Source: Condylostoma magnum
Lineage: Eukaryota > Ciliophora > Heterotrichea > Heterotrichida > Condylostomatidae
Reading direction: 5' to 3'
Assembly (NCBI GenBank): GCA_920105805.1
Contig: CAKKTI010000002.1
Coordinates: forward strand, 186,001-250,000
Length of the DNA: 64,000 nucleotides
Translations under genes and position numbers: made by a program
Notes under the pieces: generated by a model
The model's database searches: none
Told to the model about the DNA's origin: nothing
What the model saw: the letters and a program-made list of their open reading frames with translations, nothing else
Shown: one piece after another, positions 35,864 to 47,287 of the stretch
Position numbering within the stretch: position 1 is the stretch's first letter
How the letters are laid out: each line of letters starts with the position of its first letter

Positions 35864-37201
35864 ATGAGAAAACACATAAAATCTAAAAGTCAACAGGGTA
35901 TACTAAAATCTCATATATCAACCTTCACAGAGTCCCCTAATAGTTAAAGACGCAAAACAGTTAGAACACCATCCTCACTAGCAGTTCTAAAAACAAGTAG
36001 ATTTCGACTATAATTACCAGCCACAGGTAAAAAAATTGGACCAGGTTATTATAACATAAAATAACAGTTCTAAACCACACCCAGTTGATAATTCCCATTA
36101 ACTGACAGATTTTAAGATTTCTAATAAGATACAATTTCATGTAAACTTTAAGCAGAATTAATGCAAAAATACAGTTTTGACAAATAATAAAATTAGAATT
36201 TCATTGAAACTAATATATAGAAAATTAAGCTGGGATAATTTGAAAAGGATTAAATACTAAAATTACGGAAAAACTAAGGTAATAGATTATAGTAAAAGAT
36301 TACAAAGGCTAAATAAAGAAAAAAGGCCAAAAGTTTAGAATTACTTATAAGGAAAAGAAATAAACTCACACTTAAATGAAAAAAGTACGAATGAAGTAAA
36401 ATGAAACCTTTCATGGCTAATATTAAAAACTCATGGTTATAATTACTTTTGTAATTAACTTATTTAAAAACCTTGAAAACTGTTTTTATTGATAAAAAGA
36501 ATTTAAGATTAAGATCAAATAGAATTCTATCGAATTTCACTGTAATATGCAAATCATTAGGAAAATTCTAACGAATTAAGAAGAAATTTAAACTTCAAAA
36601 ATCAATGAGAATCATTTAAAGCAAGATGATGCATATTAGAAGATGAGTACAATCCATTAGATAAAAAGAACTTCTTTAAATATTCAATGTTATTGAAAAA
36701 GCCTAAAGCAGCTAATATTTATTTAGAGTTATGGTAAAATGAAGATAAAAGATTCTGCTAATTTAAAGAAAAATGCGATAATTCCTGTTGCATAGAAAGA
36801 CGCTAATTAAAGAAAAGGTATCTAAGTGAAATTATTTAGAGAAAAACAATCTTATTTTAAACAGAACCTCTAGTTTTAAGTAAAGAAAGGACTAATGTAC
36901 AATGGTTCCTTATAATATCAAACTTCACTATATAAGATAACACATAAAGCAAGTAACACTTCAGTACTCATATGATCTTAGAATATACAAACAACAATTA
37001 AAGTGATTTGAGAAACAATACGAGAAAAAGCTACCAGAATTATAAGCTAAATCAATTCTAATGGGAACAAAAGTCCCAAGGCCAGTTTATCCTTAGAAGC
37101 CCGATAAACCAGTTCTATTCACTTAAAGATCTCTCTACCAGCTTCACTACAAGGCAATACAAGAAAGATCTGCATGGCATTCTTTACACTTACTAAATTA
37201 A
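35864..37201 (+). CDS. basic helical protein with GPGYY motif, unknown
   Basis: 445 residues, not recognised as a named family. N-terminus is Ser/Thr-rich (SHISTFTESPNSQRRKTVRT) with a single GKKIGPGYYNIKQQF element reminiscent of PGPGxY (SHIPPO/STPGR) repeats of microtubule-associated ciliary proteins. The rest is a long, very basic helical region with many W, R, K and I spaced like IQ motifs (MRIIQSKMMHIRRWVQSIRQ, RVMVKWRQKILLIQRKMRQF), suggesting calmodulin or tubulin binding. C-terminus: VPRPVYPQKPDKPVLFTQRS. Stop TAA at 37199, two bases from the stop of the convergent peptidase gene. Confidence 0.7.
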
Positions 37202-37203
37202 GA

Positions 37204-38202
37204 CTAAGTTAACTTATTCAATCCCCATCTAAGCAGTTTCATCATTTCTGGCCATCTATGCTCTGTAGTCTTACTTGATAAAATAACACCTATTACCTCT
37301 TTTCCATTCTTATTGAAACTTGCACATAGACATGGCCCTGCATTTTGCGTAATTCCAGTCTTTATACCAGTTATTCACTAATACTATAGCAATTTATTAG
37401 TGTTTTTTCAGCGAAGTATTTTAATTTTCCCAGATTATGTTAAAACCTCAGCCTCGTATATTCTCTTTCCAACAATCTAACGAAATTGTTGATTATTCAT
37501 TGCATAGCAAGCTAGTTTTCCTATATCATGAGCTGTGGATATATTTCTATTGCGTTATAAGCCGTGAGAGTTTCTAAAGAAAGTTTTTGTCATTTCCATC
37601 TTTGAAGCGAGGAAGTTCATTTCAAATATAAAGGATCTAATAGGCTTTTATTCGTCTATGAATTTCCCTAAAAATAAAGCAATAGCATGAGCTGCATCAT
37701 TGCCAGAAGGCAGCATTAAGCCGTGCAGTAAATCTCAGAGTTCTATTTAATCCCCTTTTCTTAACTGAGCTGATGTTCCAATCATTTTTGCAGATTTTTC
37801 TGTTATTTATACATAAATATCAGTTCTGATATTAAATTTTTATATTAGTTGTAAGGAAACGATACAGGTCATTATTTTCGTAAGACTTGCAATTTCTCTT
37901 ATATATTATTCATTTTTCCCGTATATTTATTTACTTGAGTATTGATTGAAAATTGTTCAAGATACTGCAGTTAAATAAGGAGCTGGACTGGTGTTATATA
38001 TACTTCTTCTTTTAATATACTCGCTATTTTAAGTAAAAGATGTTCTTGTAGAAGATTATGAGTGTGGTGACTTAGCAGTATTATTTACTTTAGAGCGTAA
38101 ATGAGGAATAATTACAGTCTTGGATTTACTTCTTTTTAGTACTTATAAGTCAAGTTTGCTAGAAATTTATTGTAATATAGGGTATTTCTTTACTTAAAGC
38201 AT
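37204..38202 (-). CDS. penicillin-binding-protein-like serine peptidase (S11, D-Ala-D-Ala carboxypeptidase family)
   Basis: 332 residues. Carries all three catalytic motifs of the serine DD-peptidase/beta-lactamase fold in the S11 order and spacing: SxxK as SLTK at about residue 106 (IREIASLTKIMTC), SxN as SGN at about residue 166 (LLHGLMLPSGNDAAHAIAL), and KTG at about residue 281 (ITGIKTGITQNAGPC). NSHGL and FRQIVGKRIYEA also match the DacA family. No signal peptide is obvious; a basic N-terminal 70 residues precedes the domain. Bacterial homologues trim peptidoglycan, which ciliates lack, so the substrate here is unknown; a bacterial origin by transfer is likely. Base composition and code use are those of the host. 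Start is nine bases from the divergent SNARE gene. Confidence 0.9.
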
Positions 38203-38211
38203 AATTATAAA

Positions 38212-38763
38212 ATGTCAGAGATGTTCAATAGCTATGAAAAAGAGTTCTTATCAAATCTAACAAGTGTTAATAAAAAAGTATAAAGATTTTAATAAAACTA
38301 ATCATAAGATGCTTTAATAGGGGAAGCTAGGTATGAGTTAAGCCTAGCTGAAAAGTCATTCCTTAAAATGTAAGAAACTTTGTAGTAAATGGATGACAAA
38401 GTAGCTTCTTAGTATAACACTAAGCTTTAAAGACATTCAAGGAATCTAGAATAATTAAAAACTTCTTTAAATACAGGATAAGATAAGCCAAGTATATAAT
38501 AATAATATGATTAAACACTTTAATAAGCGCATGAATCAGTGTAGGTGACTTAATAAACCCTTGTAAATCTTAGCTCTTAGGGCTAAAGGCTTGAATAATA
38601 AAGTTCACAGTAAAAAGAAATGATAACTTAGTATAAATCTATGAGATCTCATTTAAGGATCAGTATAAGAAAACGAGTATTTGTTAAACTTGCTTTGATT
38701 GCAATTATCATTTTGCTTATTTTAGCAAATATATTAGTTATTTTATTGAAATTAATTAATTAG
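38212..38763 (+). CDS. Vti1-like Qb-SNARE
   Basis: 183 residues. N-terminus MSEMFNSYEKEFLSNLTSVN matches the opening of Vti1 proteins, followed by a helical bundle, a SNARE-like helix (QQAHESVQVTQQTLVNLSSQ, RLEQQSSQQKEMI) and a C-terminal anchor (LIAIIILLILANILVILLK). The SNARE helix is unusually glutamine-rich and I cannot place the zero-layer residue with certainty. Role: membrane fusion in Golgi-endosome traffic, inferred from family. Stop TAG at 38761, with TGA absent for some distance. Confidence 0.75.
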
Positions 38764-38881
38764 TTATACAAGTTTGTTTCAGATATACATTATCATCAAG
38801 ATTCTTAATAATATATATAAAGTAATCTAATATCTTGGTGTTAGGGAATTTATACTTTCTACCTTTAGACTTCCAGATGCT

Positions 38882-39862
38882 ATGAAAAATCTTCTTATTT
38901 GTGGTGTAATAGGCTTAAAAACAGCACTTTTTATTCTTTGTCTTATATATCTTTACGATGCTCTAGTGTTAATTCTTATAGGAATTCTAGTACTTTTAAC
39001 TATCTCACTTTTTTATGCCTTCAGTAAATTTTTTAATGAAAACATTTAACTTAAAGATCTCCTATTTTGCTTTGTATTGTTTCTATGACTTAATTGCACT
39101 TAAGTAGAATTAAAATGTGTAGTTTAACGTAATTTAGGTACATTATTTTATTTTTTACTTGAGAAATCCATCTAGGAAACTGTTTTATGATTTGTTAGAA
39201 TACTTTTGATCTTACTATTATCCTATAAGTTTTACCTAATTAAGTATTTCTGATAAGCTGAATTATTAAATTTTATTTTTTCAATCTATAATCTTTGTTC
39301 AATTTACTGTTTTCTTAGCAATTCTTTCCCCCTTATCATCTCTCAAAAAGCCTTTTAAGATAATTCTGATAAATTAACAAATCTTATCAAATTTTCAAAT
39401 GATATATAAAGTACTTAACTATTGTTTTCAATAGCTAAACAATTATTCTGTCTTGGAGTTTGATTTTAAGCCTCCTACTCTCCAAATATCTCTCCTTATT
39501 GCAGTTGTGTAATATTTATCAAACACTGTTTTTTAGATTACAATGGTTTATATATTGATATTTCCTTATTGTACTTTTTTTAATGACCTTTAGTTTCTAT
39601 TAGCCGAGTCAGTAAAAATTTCCCTTAGTATATGAAATATATTAAATCTGATTTATCGTTTTACCTGTATACATATTCGTTTGAGTCAATCTACTTCTAC
39701 TGAAAAAGCTAATAAATCCTTTATAGATTTTATGGAGAGAATTCTTTTAGAAAGTTGAAATTTAATAAGAAATGAACAAGTTTCCGTTTTTCTTAATAGG
39801 AAGACATTATATTGATTATAAATATGTATAAGAATAATGTTTATAGATTAAAACAACTTTAA
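38882..39862 (+). CDS. multi-pass membrane protein, unknown
   Basis: 326 residues. At least four hydrophobic segments: LLICGVIGLKTALFILCLIY, ALVLILIGILVLLTISLFYA, DLLFCFVLFLWL, and LWFVRILLILLLSYKFYLI. The middle and C-terminus are rich in aromatic residues and cysteine (SYSPNISPYCSCVIFIKHCF). The sequence is more AT-rich than neighbouring conserved genes. In-frame coding-like sequence (VREFILSTFRLPDA) precedes the chosen ATG but no earlier ATG is available in frame, so the start is uncertain. Stops: TAA TAG at 39794-39799, or TAA at 39860-39862, the latter giving the near-abutting convergent arrangement seen elsewhere. Confidence 0.5.
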
Positions 39863-39864
39863 AT

Positions 39865-41994
39865 TTATACTTCAGAACAACTTTATACGATAATTAAACA
39901 TTAAATAAAAAACTCTGGATACCTGTATACTATCATTTTTAGAAGAGTTGGATTATCTATAAACTCTATATGTGCACTCCTTCCAATAAAACTATCAAAG
40001 CCTTTACTCTTAATAGCAAAGTTGATATCTAATCTATACAGCTTTTCTACATGCAATTAAGCATGAATATTATTGGCAATTTCAGTCACTACTTCAAGCA
40101 ACTTTTAATCATATGCCTTATTGTCAACTGTGATTCTTGCTGAGTCAAAAGGAGCATACTTGTCTTAATAGGAGCTTATTAGGGCTATGTTTTTAAATCA
40201 TCCTAAGCCTGGCTACAGGCTTAAATTATATATAAAAGTATTCCTTGGGTCCTTTTAATCTGTCAAACTGAGCTATTAAAGACTAATTGACTTGTTTCAC
40301 TTTTTCATTACTCAAAGTCCAAAATTTATCAGCTTAGAAGAATTTAGAAATCCTAGATGAGGACTTGAAAATGTAATAAAACTAAAAAATTTGTTTTTAA
40401 AAGGTTCTAAAGAGGGTAAAGCTGCCCTTATAATCAAACCTCCTAAAGAATGACCTATAAAGGATAATCGCTTTAATTATGTCCCGGGGCATCATTCTAA
40501 AATAAACGATTTTATTTCATCAGCTAATCTTTCCCCCATAAGTTAAATATCACAATCTGTCTAGTCCTCATTGCATTTAGAGCACATGAACATAATATCA
40601 GGTCTGTACATAAATAAGAAGTTTTTAATAAAGTGACTGTCTAATGCATTGCCCTGATATCCATGAACAATAACAACAACGTGTTATCCTAGTGATGTAA
40701 AATCCTTTGATGCAATTGTAGAGATCTGAGTAGGATCTCATATATTAGAAATACAACCAGGTTCTCTAGTGTAAATTTCTTCGAATAAAATAGGGTGAAA
40801 TTATGCCTAGAGAAACTAAGTTGGATCATCTACTTTAAAAGGAAGCAGGGTTCTGTAATGGTTGTTTTTCCTATGGGCTCTAGCCATTATTACATGCACT
40901 TTACCTAAGTGAGGTTCTTTGTTATTTATAGTTGAGAAATTATTCTAAACTTTGATCTGCCTGAATACACTTTCCTTATATCTTTCTCTTAATTTCTTAT
41001 TATACTTCAGCATTAGATAATACGCAACTTTTCTTGATTTGACAGTCAAAAGCATTAGCAATTCATGATATAGCTTGCAACTTTGAGTTATTAAATTACC
41101 TATATCAGATATATACGAATCTGATTATGGTCTTGTATTCTCGGAGATTTAAGAAAATGACTTAGAATGCTAGCTTAGATATTCAATCATTATAGATCGT
41201 TTGTCAATTAGAGTTTAATGCTTATTTTATAATAAAGAATCTATTATTTTCTTCAATTTTAAATTGCTTTATATAATCAAAGCCTGTAGTTTAGCAAATA
41301 CTAAATTTTGCTTGTAGTTTTATTCTTCTTCTATTTTATTAGGAATAAGTAGGTTTACTAAATTCTCAACAATATCATTATTTAAAGCTTCTTTTGTTAG
41401 CCTTACTTCTTATATGTATGATTAATCTTAATCCCTGAATCTATAATCAAGTAAGACTGAAAAAACAGATATATTAGCTACACTGAAATAAGGCTCATCA
41501 AAGGCTACTGGGACAAACTACTATATGCCATTGATGGATTAGTGTATGTTCAATACTTTTCTAGATATTCTTTTATAGGCAAATTGTTTCAAATTACTCT
41601 TGATACTTACTATTGGAGTATTTCCATCTATTTCCGCTTGAAATAAATCTACATATAAAAAGAGAGATTAAAGTAAACTGTCTGTAACTAATTCAGTTTC
41701 CATCCTGAATATACCAATATTATGTAATTCTACGCTTTCATCACAATATTTTATTAAAAACTTTCTACTTCTTAGGAGATTTTAGTCAACATCCATTTCT
41801 GTTTCTTCAAGGCAGTATGAATCGGCTTCAAATGATTATCTTAATTATATAGATCCTTAAAGAACGTTGTATATTTCTGGAGACTGCTCTGAAACAAACT
41901 TAGCTTCTAAAAAGTAAACGCCTTGTTTTATAAGGTCTATATTTCTAAAGCTTTCTATTTATACAACAAGCTCCATTACTGCTTTAAGGGACAT
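39865..41994 (-). CDS. FAM135-type alpha/beta hydrolase (DUF676 putative serine esterase)
   Basis: 709 residues. N-terminal FAM135 beta-rich domain (MSLKAVMELVVQIESFRNID, QGVYFLEAKF) and C-terminal DUF676 hydrolase: VVIVHGYQGNALDSHF (oxyanion region), the nucleophile elbow FIGHSLGGLIIRAAL, FITFSSPHLGF, and the FAM135-like end LGWFKNIALISSYQDKYAPF, DSARI, GRSAHIEF with the probable catalytic Asp and His. Putative lipase/esterase; the substrate is unknown in the family. End is TAA at 39865; TAA at 39901 would remove 12 residues. Confidence 0.9.
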
Positions 41995-42139
41995 TTTATT
42001 ATGAGACTATTACATTTAATTAGTAAGGTTGTGTATTCATAATAGGCTAATACAGAATTACTGTAATTCTATGCAATAACCTTTCCATTCATAAAGTAAA
42101 AAGATTTAATACATTTATATTGCATTTAATTATAACAAA

Positions 42140-44848
42140 ATGTCGTAGACTTAAAGGCAAGTAGATTATCTTATGTAGTACAACTTTACTCAGCAAGATA
42201 GCATAAAGGCTTTACAAATGTTTTAAAATAATTAAGAAAGAGCATTAGATTGGCTTTTAACCCAATAATTCCAGCAAAAAAGTACTATTCCATTATAGTA
42301 ATAAGCATCATATTAATCAATGGGTAGTCAAAATATCTAGCCATAATAATCAAACTTTTCTAGGACTATGGGCCCTGGAGATATGAAAAACTATGAGCCT
42401 CTTACTCCCCCGTAAAGAGTAAGAAACAATGAATTACCGGTTGCCCTAAGCAATATAAAGGAAAGTGCATACTTTAACTCTATTTTATTATCATTATTCA
42501 ATATAGAAGCTTTTAAAAAGGTTGTGCTCAAAAGAGGAAACTTATAAGGCACTCTTCAAGAAAGAGGTAAAATTCTATACGAATTACGAAGACTATTCGC
42601 TTATTTTATCGGAAGTACTAGGAAATATGTACATTCTGATGCTTTGTTATCTAGTCTTCTAAGTTTATTTGGAAAGCAGATGGATATGTTTACCAAAGAA
42701 ACAAGTGGCCAGTTTCTGGAAAATCTAATTACTTATTTTGAGTATTTGTTTATTCCGGAAGATTTTAGTGGAGATATTGCAGAAATCTAAGAAAGAGGAA
42801 AATTCTGGCCCTTAATTTTCAGTAAATGCTATACAATCTAATAGTCTATTGAACAAAATACAGAGAATGCATAGTCAATTTCTTAAAGTGCTACAAGTTA
42901 TTTCGATTTGAATGAATAATACAGAGATTTATACAATGCGTGGGAAAATTATAACTTTAGCATTGATGGCTAAGAGTAAAAGTGATATATGGATCTTGCT
43001 CCTATTCTATTCTTTTAAATTCAATTTGACCAAAATCAACAAAGTTTTCATTTTGAATTTCCTGAGATTCTGTACCCAGATAGATTTTTATACTCAAATC
43101 AAGAAACTTGTAATTTAGTAAGAAAGAAAGTAAAGAAATTAAAGTAGAATGTGCAGCAATTAAAAAACTAGTTACTATTGTTTAGTAATTATAAACAAAG
43201 CGATTAATAAGTAAGTAAATTGATTGAAACATAAATAATGTTCAACTAGCTTTAGACAAGTAGAAGACTTTTACCATAAGCTGATGATCTATAGATTTAT
43301 CATCCTAACAATTTAATCAAATGTGTGCGCAAAAAATAACTAAGAAGTGTAACAAAAGTGTTTTAATCTCTTTATAAAGAATCTTAGAGCGAGATTTAAT
43401 ATATGGAACATAAGCTTTAAAAGATAGAGTAAAAGATATTCTAGATATATGATAAAAGTAGCTTAAATCAAACTCCCTACCATCTTCATACTATTTTAAT
43501 GGTTGATGATTGGGATAATAACTATTATTCATATGTTAAAGATTTTTCTAATGATAGATGGTTAAAGTATCAAGATATATAAGTTACTTAGGTAAATTAT
43601 GATTAAGTACTGAATGAAGCTTAAGGATTTGATAAATTGAGAGCATATGGACTAATTTACGTAAATTAACAGTAATTGGAGCAAAAAATAAGCCAAGTAC
43701 CTCAGGATCTAATATAGGAAATTCAATTAAATAATCAAAAGTTAAATGAAGAGATTGAAGAGCATTCTATTCAAGGATAAACAAAATATATAGAAGAGAT
43801 GTACAATTAAAGATATACTTAAATGTTTACATAGGCATAAAGCTTTCGAAGTTACATCAACAGTCAATCATAGCCACCTTTAAAGCATTAATTGATTAAT
43901 TTCGGAGTTTATTTACGGACAAAACAGTTATACTTACTGTCAAAATGATATATACTTGATACTGTAATAAGAGATACGAATGGTGATAATTTAACTCTAG
44001 AATCATTAGATCCTTAGTCTATTTTATATAGAAAACTAAACACTTAATTTAGACAAGCATGCCAAGATGCTCCTAATTATCTATAACTCCAAAAACATGA
44101 TAAAACTACACTTTAATAAGAAATATAGCAATTTTACCATGATTATTATGTTAGTTCCATTATTGTATGAATCTTACGTAAATTTAACGAATTCGATTAT
44201 AGCTAAACTGCACTTGGGTTAATTTTTACCATAAACAATATTAAAAAAATAGCTAATAATAACTAGAGAAATGAATTTTAAATAAGGTTATATGAAATAA
44301 CTTAAACCTTCCTATTGAGAATTTGCAGTTACATTCATGAAATAATATATGCTAAGGAGCTATAGATAGCAGAATAGTGAACTTAAATAGTATGAAATCT
44401 AGCAAATATTGGGCTAAATCCTAAATCTTATGTTAAAAAGCAAATTGAGTAGAATATCAAGGACTGTATAAAGTTAGCCAAAGATTTTTCAAAGTCAACA
44501 TTCACTGATAGTTTCTAGAAAACATTATAGTAAGTTTCAGAAGCAATAAAGAAAAATAAACAGTCTCCAAATGCAAATTCGTACTAAGCGCCACTAGAAT
44601 TATAATAATTACATGATTAACTGCAATCCAGGAACTTTTATCAGTGAAAAGAAGGATGGAAGCAGAATTCACTTGCAAAATAATACATTGAAGTAAATGA
44701 AATATACGATCAGCTATTCTCATTTTGGATTTAAATGGGAAAGTTCATTGAGGATAGAAAAAGAGGCACTATAAGCAGAGAAGAATGGCTTGCAAAAGAG
44801 TCTCAGAATGGAATAGGACCAAATTAGAATACTGGTAATAAAAGTTAA
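42140..44848 (+). CDS. USP25/28-like deubiquitinase with lost catalytic residues (pseudo-DUB)
   Basis: 902 residues. Starts with a UBA-like helix set (DYLMQYNFTQQDSIKALQMF, RALDWLL), then a USP domain closest to USP25/28: LPVALSNIKESAYFNSILLS in place of the family's VGLKNVGNTCWFSAVIQS, followed by RRLFAYFIGSTRKYVHSDAL. The nucleophile Cys position is Ala (residue 110). The His box YHLHTILMVDDWDNNYYSYV has no His where AGHYWAYI is expected (about residues 460-463); WLKYQDIQVTQVNY is kept. Fold without catalysis is therefore predicted, acting perhaps as a ubiquitin-binding scaffold. A long helical C-terminus of about 400 residues follows. Stop TAA. The next gene is also a USP. Confidence 0.85.
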
Positions 44849-45148
44849 AAATAAATACTTGTTCTAAGGGTTATTGTTTTTTGTACATATTTTGTATTAA
44901 TACAACTAAATATTGCCTAGTAAAGATCTAGTATTATTCATTTTGTTATTATTTCAAGTTATCAACTTAAAAAGATGAAATTGCATTACTAGCAATACTA
45001 TAACATACTTTAATAGCATTTTAAGTGTATATAGTTCTATTAAGTATAATTAAACTAGCATTTTTACTTTGCTAAACATGTAATACTCCATACTCTTAAC
45101 TTTATGGCTTAAAGTTGTATCGAATGTCATTATATAGAATAATTTAAG
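44849..45148. other. AT-rich intergenic region, 300 bp
   Basis: Between two plus-strand USP genes. AT-rich, no coding frame or RNA gene seen. Confidence 0.5.
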
Positions 45149-47263
45149 ATGTAAAATAAGGGAATTCTTAGCCCAATTTATAACAAATAATCTTAAAATC
45201 CTGAATTCACTTTCAAGCATGAGAAATCTTAATAAAACAATAATTCCAATATAAAAGACAGTCGTTCTACTGACTAGAATGAACATAATCAAAATGAGTA
45301 CAGAATCGGATTCAAAAATAAAGCCGGGTAGATGAATTGTTTTATTGGATGTGCTTTACAAGCCCTTTGGTCACTCAAAACTTTTAGAAAGTCTATAATC
45401 GATTGTAATTTATATTGCCAAAATAATGCCGATCATTATTGCATAGTTTGTGGAATCAAACAAATTTTTGAGTAGTATGAAATAAATTAATTTACAACAG
45501 GGGAAGATATAGATATTTCCGAGCTTAGATAAGAACTAGCTGCGTAGTTTTAATGCACAGAGAAATTTCCTTTTTAACAATGTGCTGATTCTATTGAATG
45601 CTTTTAGTAGTTATTATTTGCAATGCATATATATAATATTGACCCATTGAATAAAGATAATACTAAATTAGAAAATAGATTAGATTTAAGTAACCTTCAA
45701 TGTTAGCAGGAATGCATATCTCATTCAAACCTTAATTTATAATTTATCGATCATTTTGAATGTGCTTGCGGGAAATAGTGAGTCTAACCGTGAGATTTCT
45801 GCACATTCACTTAATAAGTATATGCAGAATAGATAATAGACGATCACATGGATTTTAAAGATTTAATAGGAAGTTTACACGAAATAATTAAAGCTTAATT
45901 GAAAAGTCAACAAAACATTTGCTCTAGTGATGAATGTTAGATTTAAAATACAACTAAATAGACCAAAATGATATCCAATACAAAATGTTTGAATATAGCT
46001 ATAGTTTATTAAGCGCATAGCTTGGATTGTTAAAAGGTATTCAAAATTCTTGCATCTATTCCTAGTCATTTTATTCTATAATAAATGTATATAGATAATA
46101 ACTTCCAATTAATGGTTCTTAGATCTATTATATTTTTTGGATTTGGCCATTATATCATTATTGTTTATGACTACGAGTATTAGGTATGAATACAATATAA
46201 TGATACAAAAATCGAGTAAATAGGATCCGGAAGTTTTGGGGAGTTAATAAGATATGCAACTGAAAATAGATTAATGCCAGTAGGAGTATTTTACGAAGAA
46301 GATAATAGAAGCAGAGCTCCATAAACAATGGATGTATGAGCTTGGGAGGAATTATATAAACATTCGTTAAAGTTAAATAGACTAGAAAACTAGTATGTCT
46401 AAAGTCCATAGAAACCAAAGTAAAAGCAATCCTAATAAATTAGTCTAAAAGATCCATAGAATAATACATAGATTGTTATAATTAAATCACCTATTGATTT
46501 AAATTAAGGCACTAGAATCAAATATGGCTAATAATAAAGAAGAAAAAGATAGTAAAAAAGTGTATAGTATAATAAATTCAATTAGGCTTTGTATTGGTAG
46601 TGCTAATGGTGTTAAAGCATCATCAATAATGATTTTTTATTTTGCCAAAAATGTTAATCAGTTAATACTGAGAGTGATAAATGGCTATGCAAAGTATGCT
46701 ATTTAGTAAATAATTATTAGGATTCCTTATGTTAAGCATGTAATGCAGATAAAGATGCAATAGATAAAAATTAAATAATTGAAACATAATAGAAGAATTA
46801 TCTCTAATTTGATTATAAAGAATCTAACTAAAAGGATAGAAATTCTATTTTAAGAGAGTACATAAGTAATAAAACTTAGTAGAAGAATCAAACCCAGTAA
46901 AAAGTCTGCCCAATTTGCAAATTAACTATGATAAACAATATATGCAAATAATGTATAAAATATACCTGCATAAATTGTAAAAAAACAGCTGATTATATCA
47001 AATGTATTTACTGTAATGCATAAGTCGATTAAAACTGCAGATGCATCAACTGCAAGTTTACAATGAATAATACTCAAATCTATTGCTACCAATGCCATTT
47101 AAAGATCTGAGTATGTCCAAATAGCAACTGCAAGCTAATTAACAACAACTAAAATCTAGAATGCAGTAAATGTAATACCCATAAAACCTAAATCCTTAGA
47201 AACCAACTTATCAACCATTTCCTTTAGCTTTAATTCAACATTTAACTAATTAATAATGCCTAA
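45149..47263 (+). CDS. USP53/54-like deubiquitinase with C-terminal zinc-finger array
   Basis: 704 residues. USP domain about 50-390 of the USP53/54 kind: GFKNKAGQMNCFIGCALQAL with Cys64 in the nucleophile position, LYCQNNADHYCIVCGIKQIF, DSIECFQQLLFAMHIYNI, ECACG, FGFGHYIIIVYDYEYQVWIQ with His334 in the His-box position, YNDTKIEQIGS. From about 480, cysteine-rich modules: two RanBP2/NZF-type fingers (WQCQWCQSIINNDFLFCQKC and WLCKVCYLVNNYQDSLCQAC, C-x2-C-x10-C-x2-C) and then at least four more C-x2-C pairs (CPIC, CKQC, CINC, CIYC, CRCINC, CYQC). NZF fingers often bind ubiquitin, fitting the enzyme. Ends at TAA TGA. Confidence 0.85.
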
Positions 47264-47287
47264 TGAAATTAACAGTTTTATTATAAA

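Noticed and set aside
38700-38900. Fusion of the Vti1-like SNARE with the following membrane protein
   Set aside because: The two are in different phases and no GT...AG segment of suitable length joins them cleanly. The SNARE has its own C-terminal anchor and stop.
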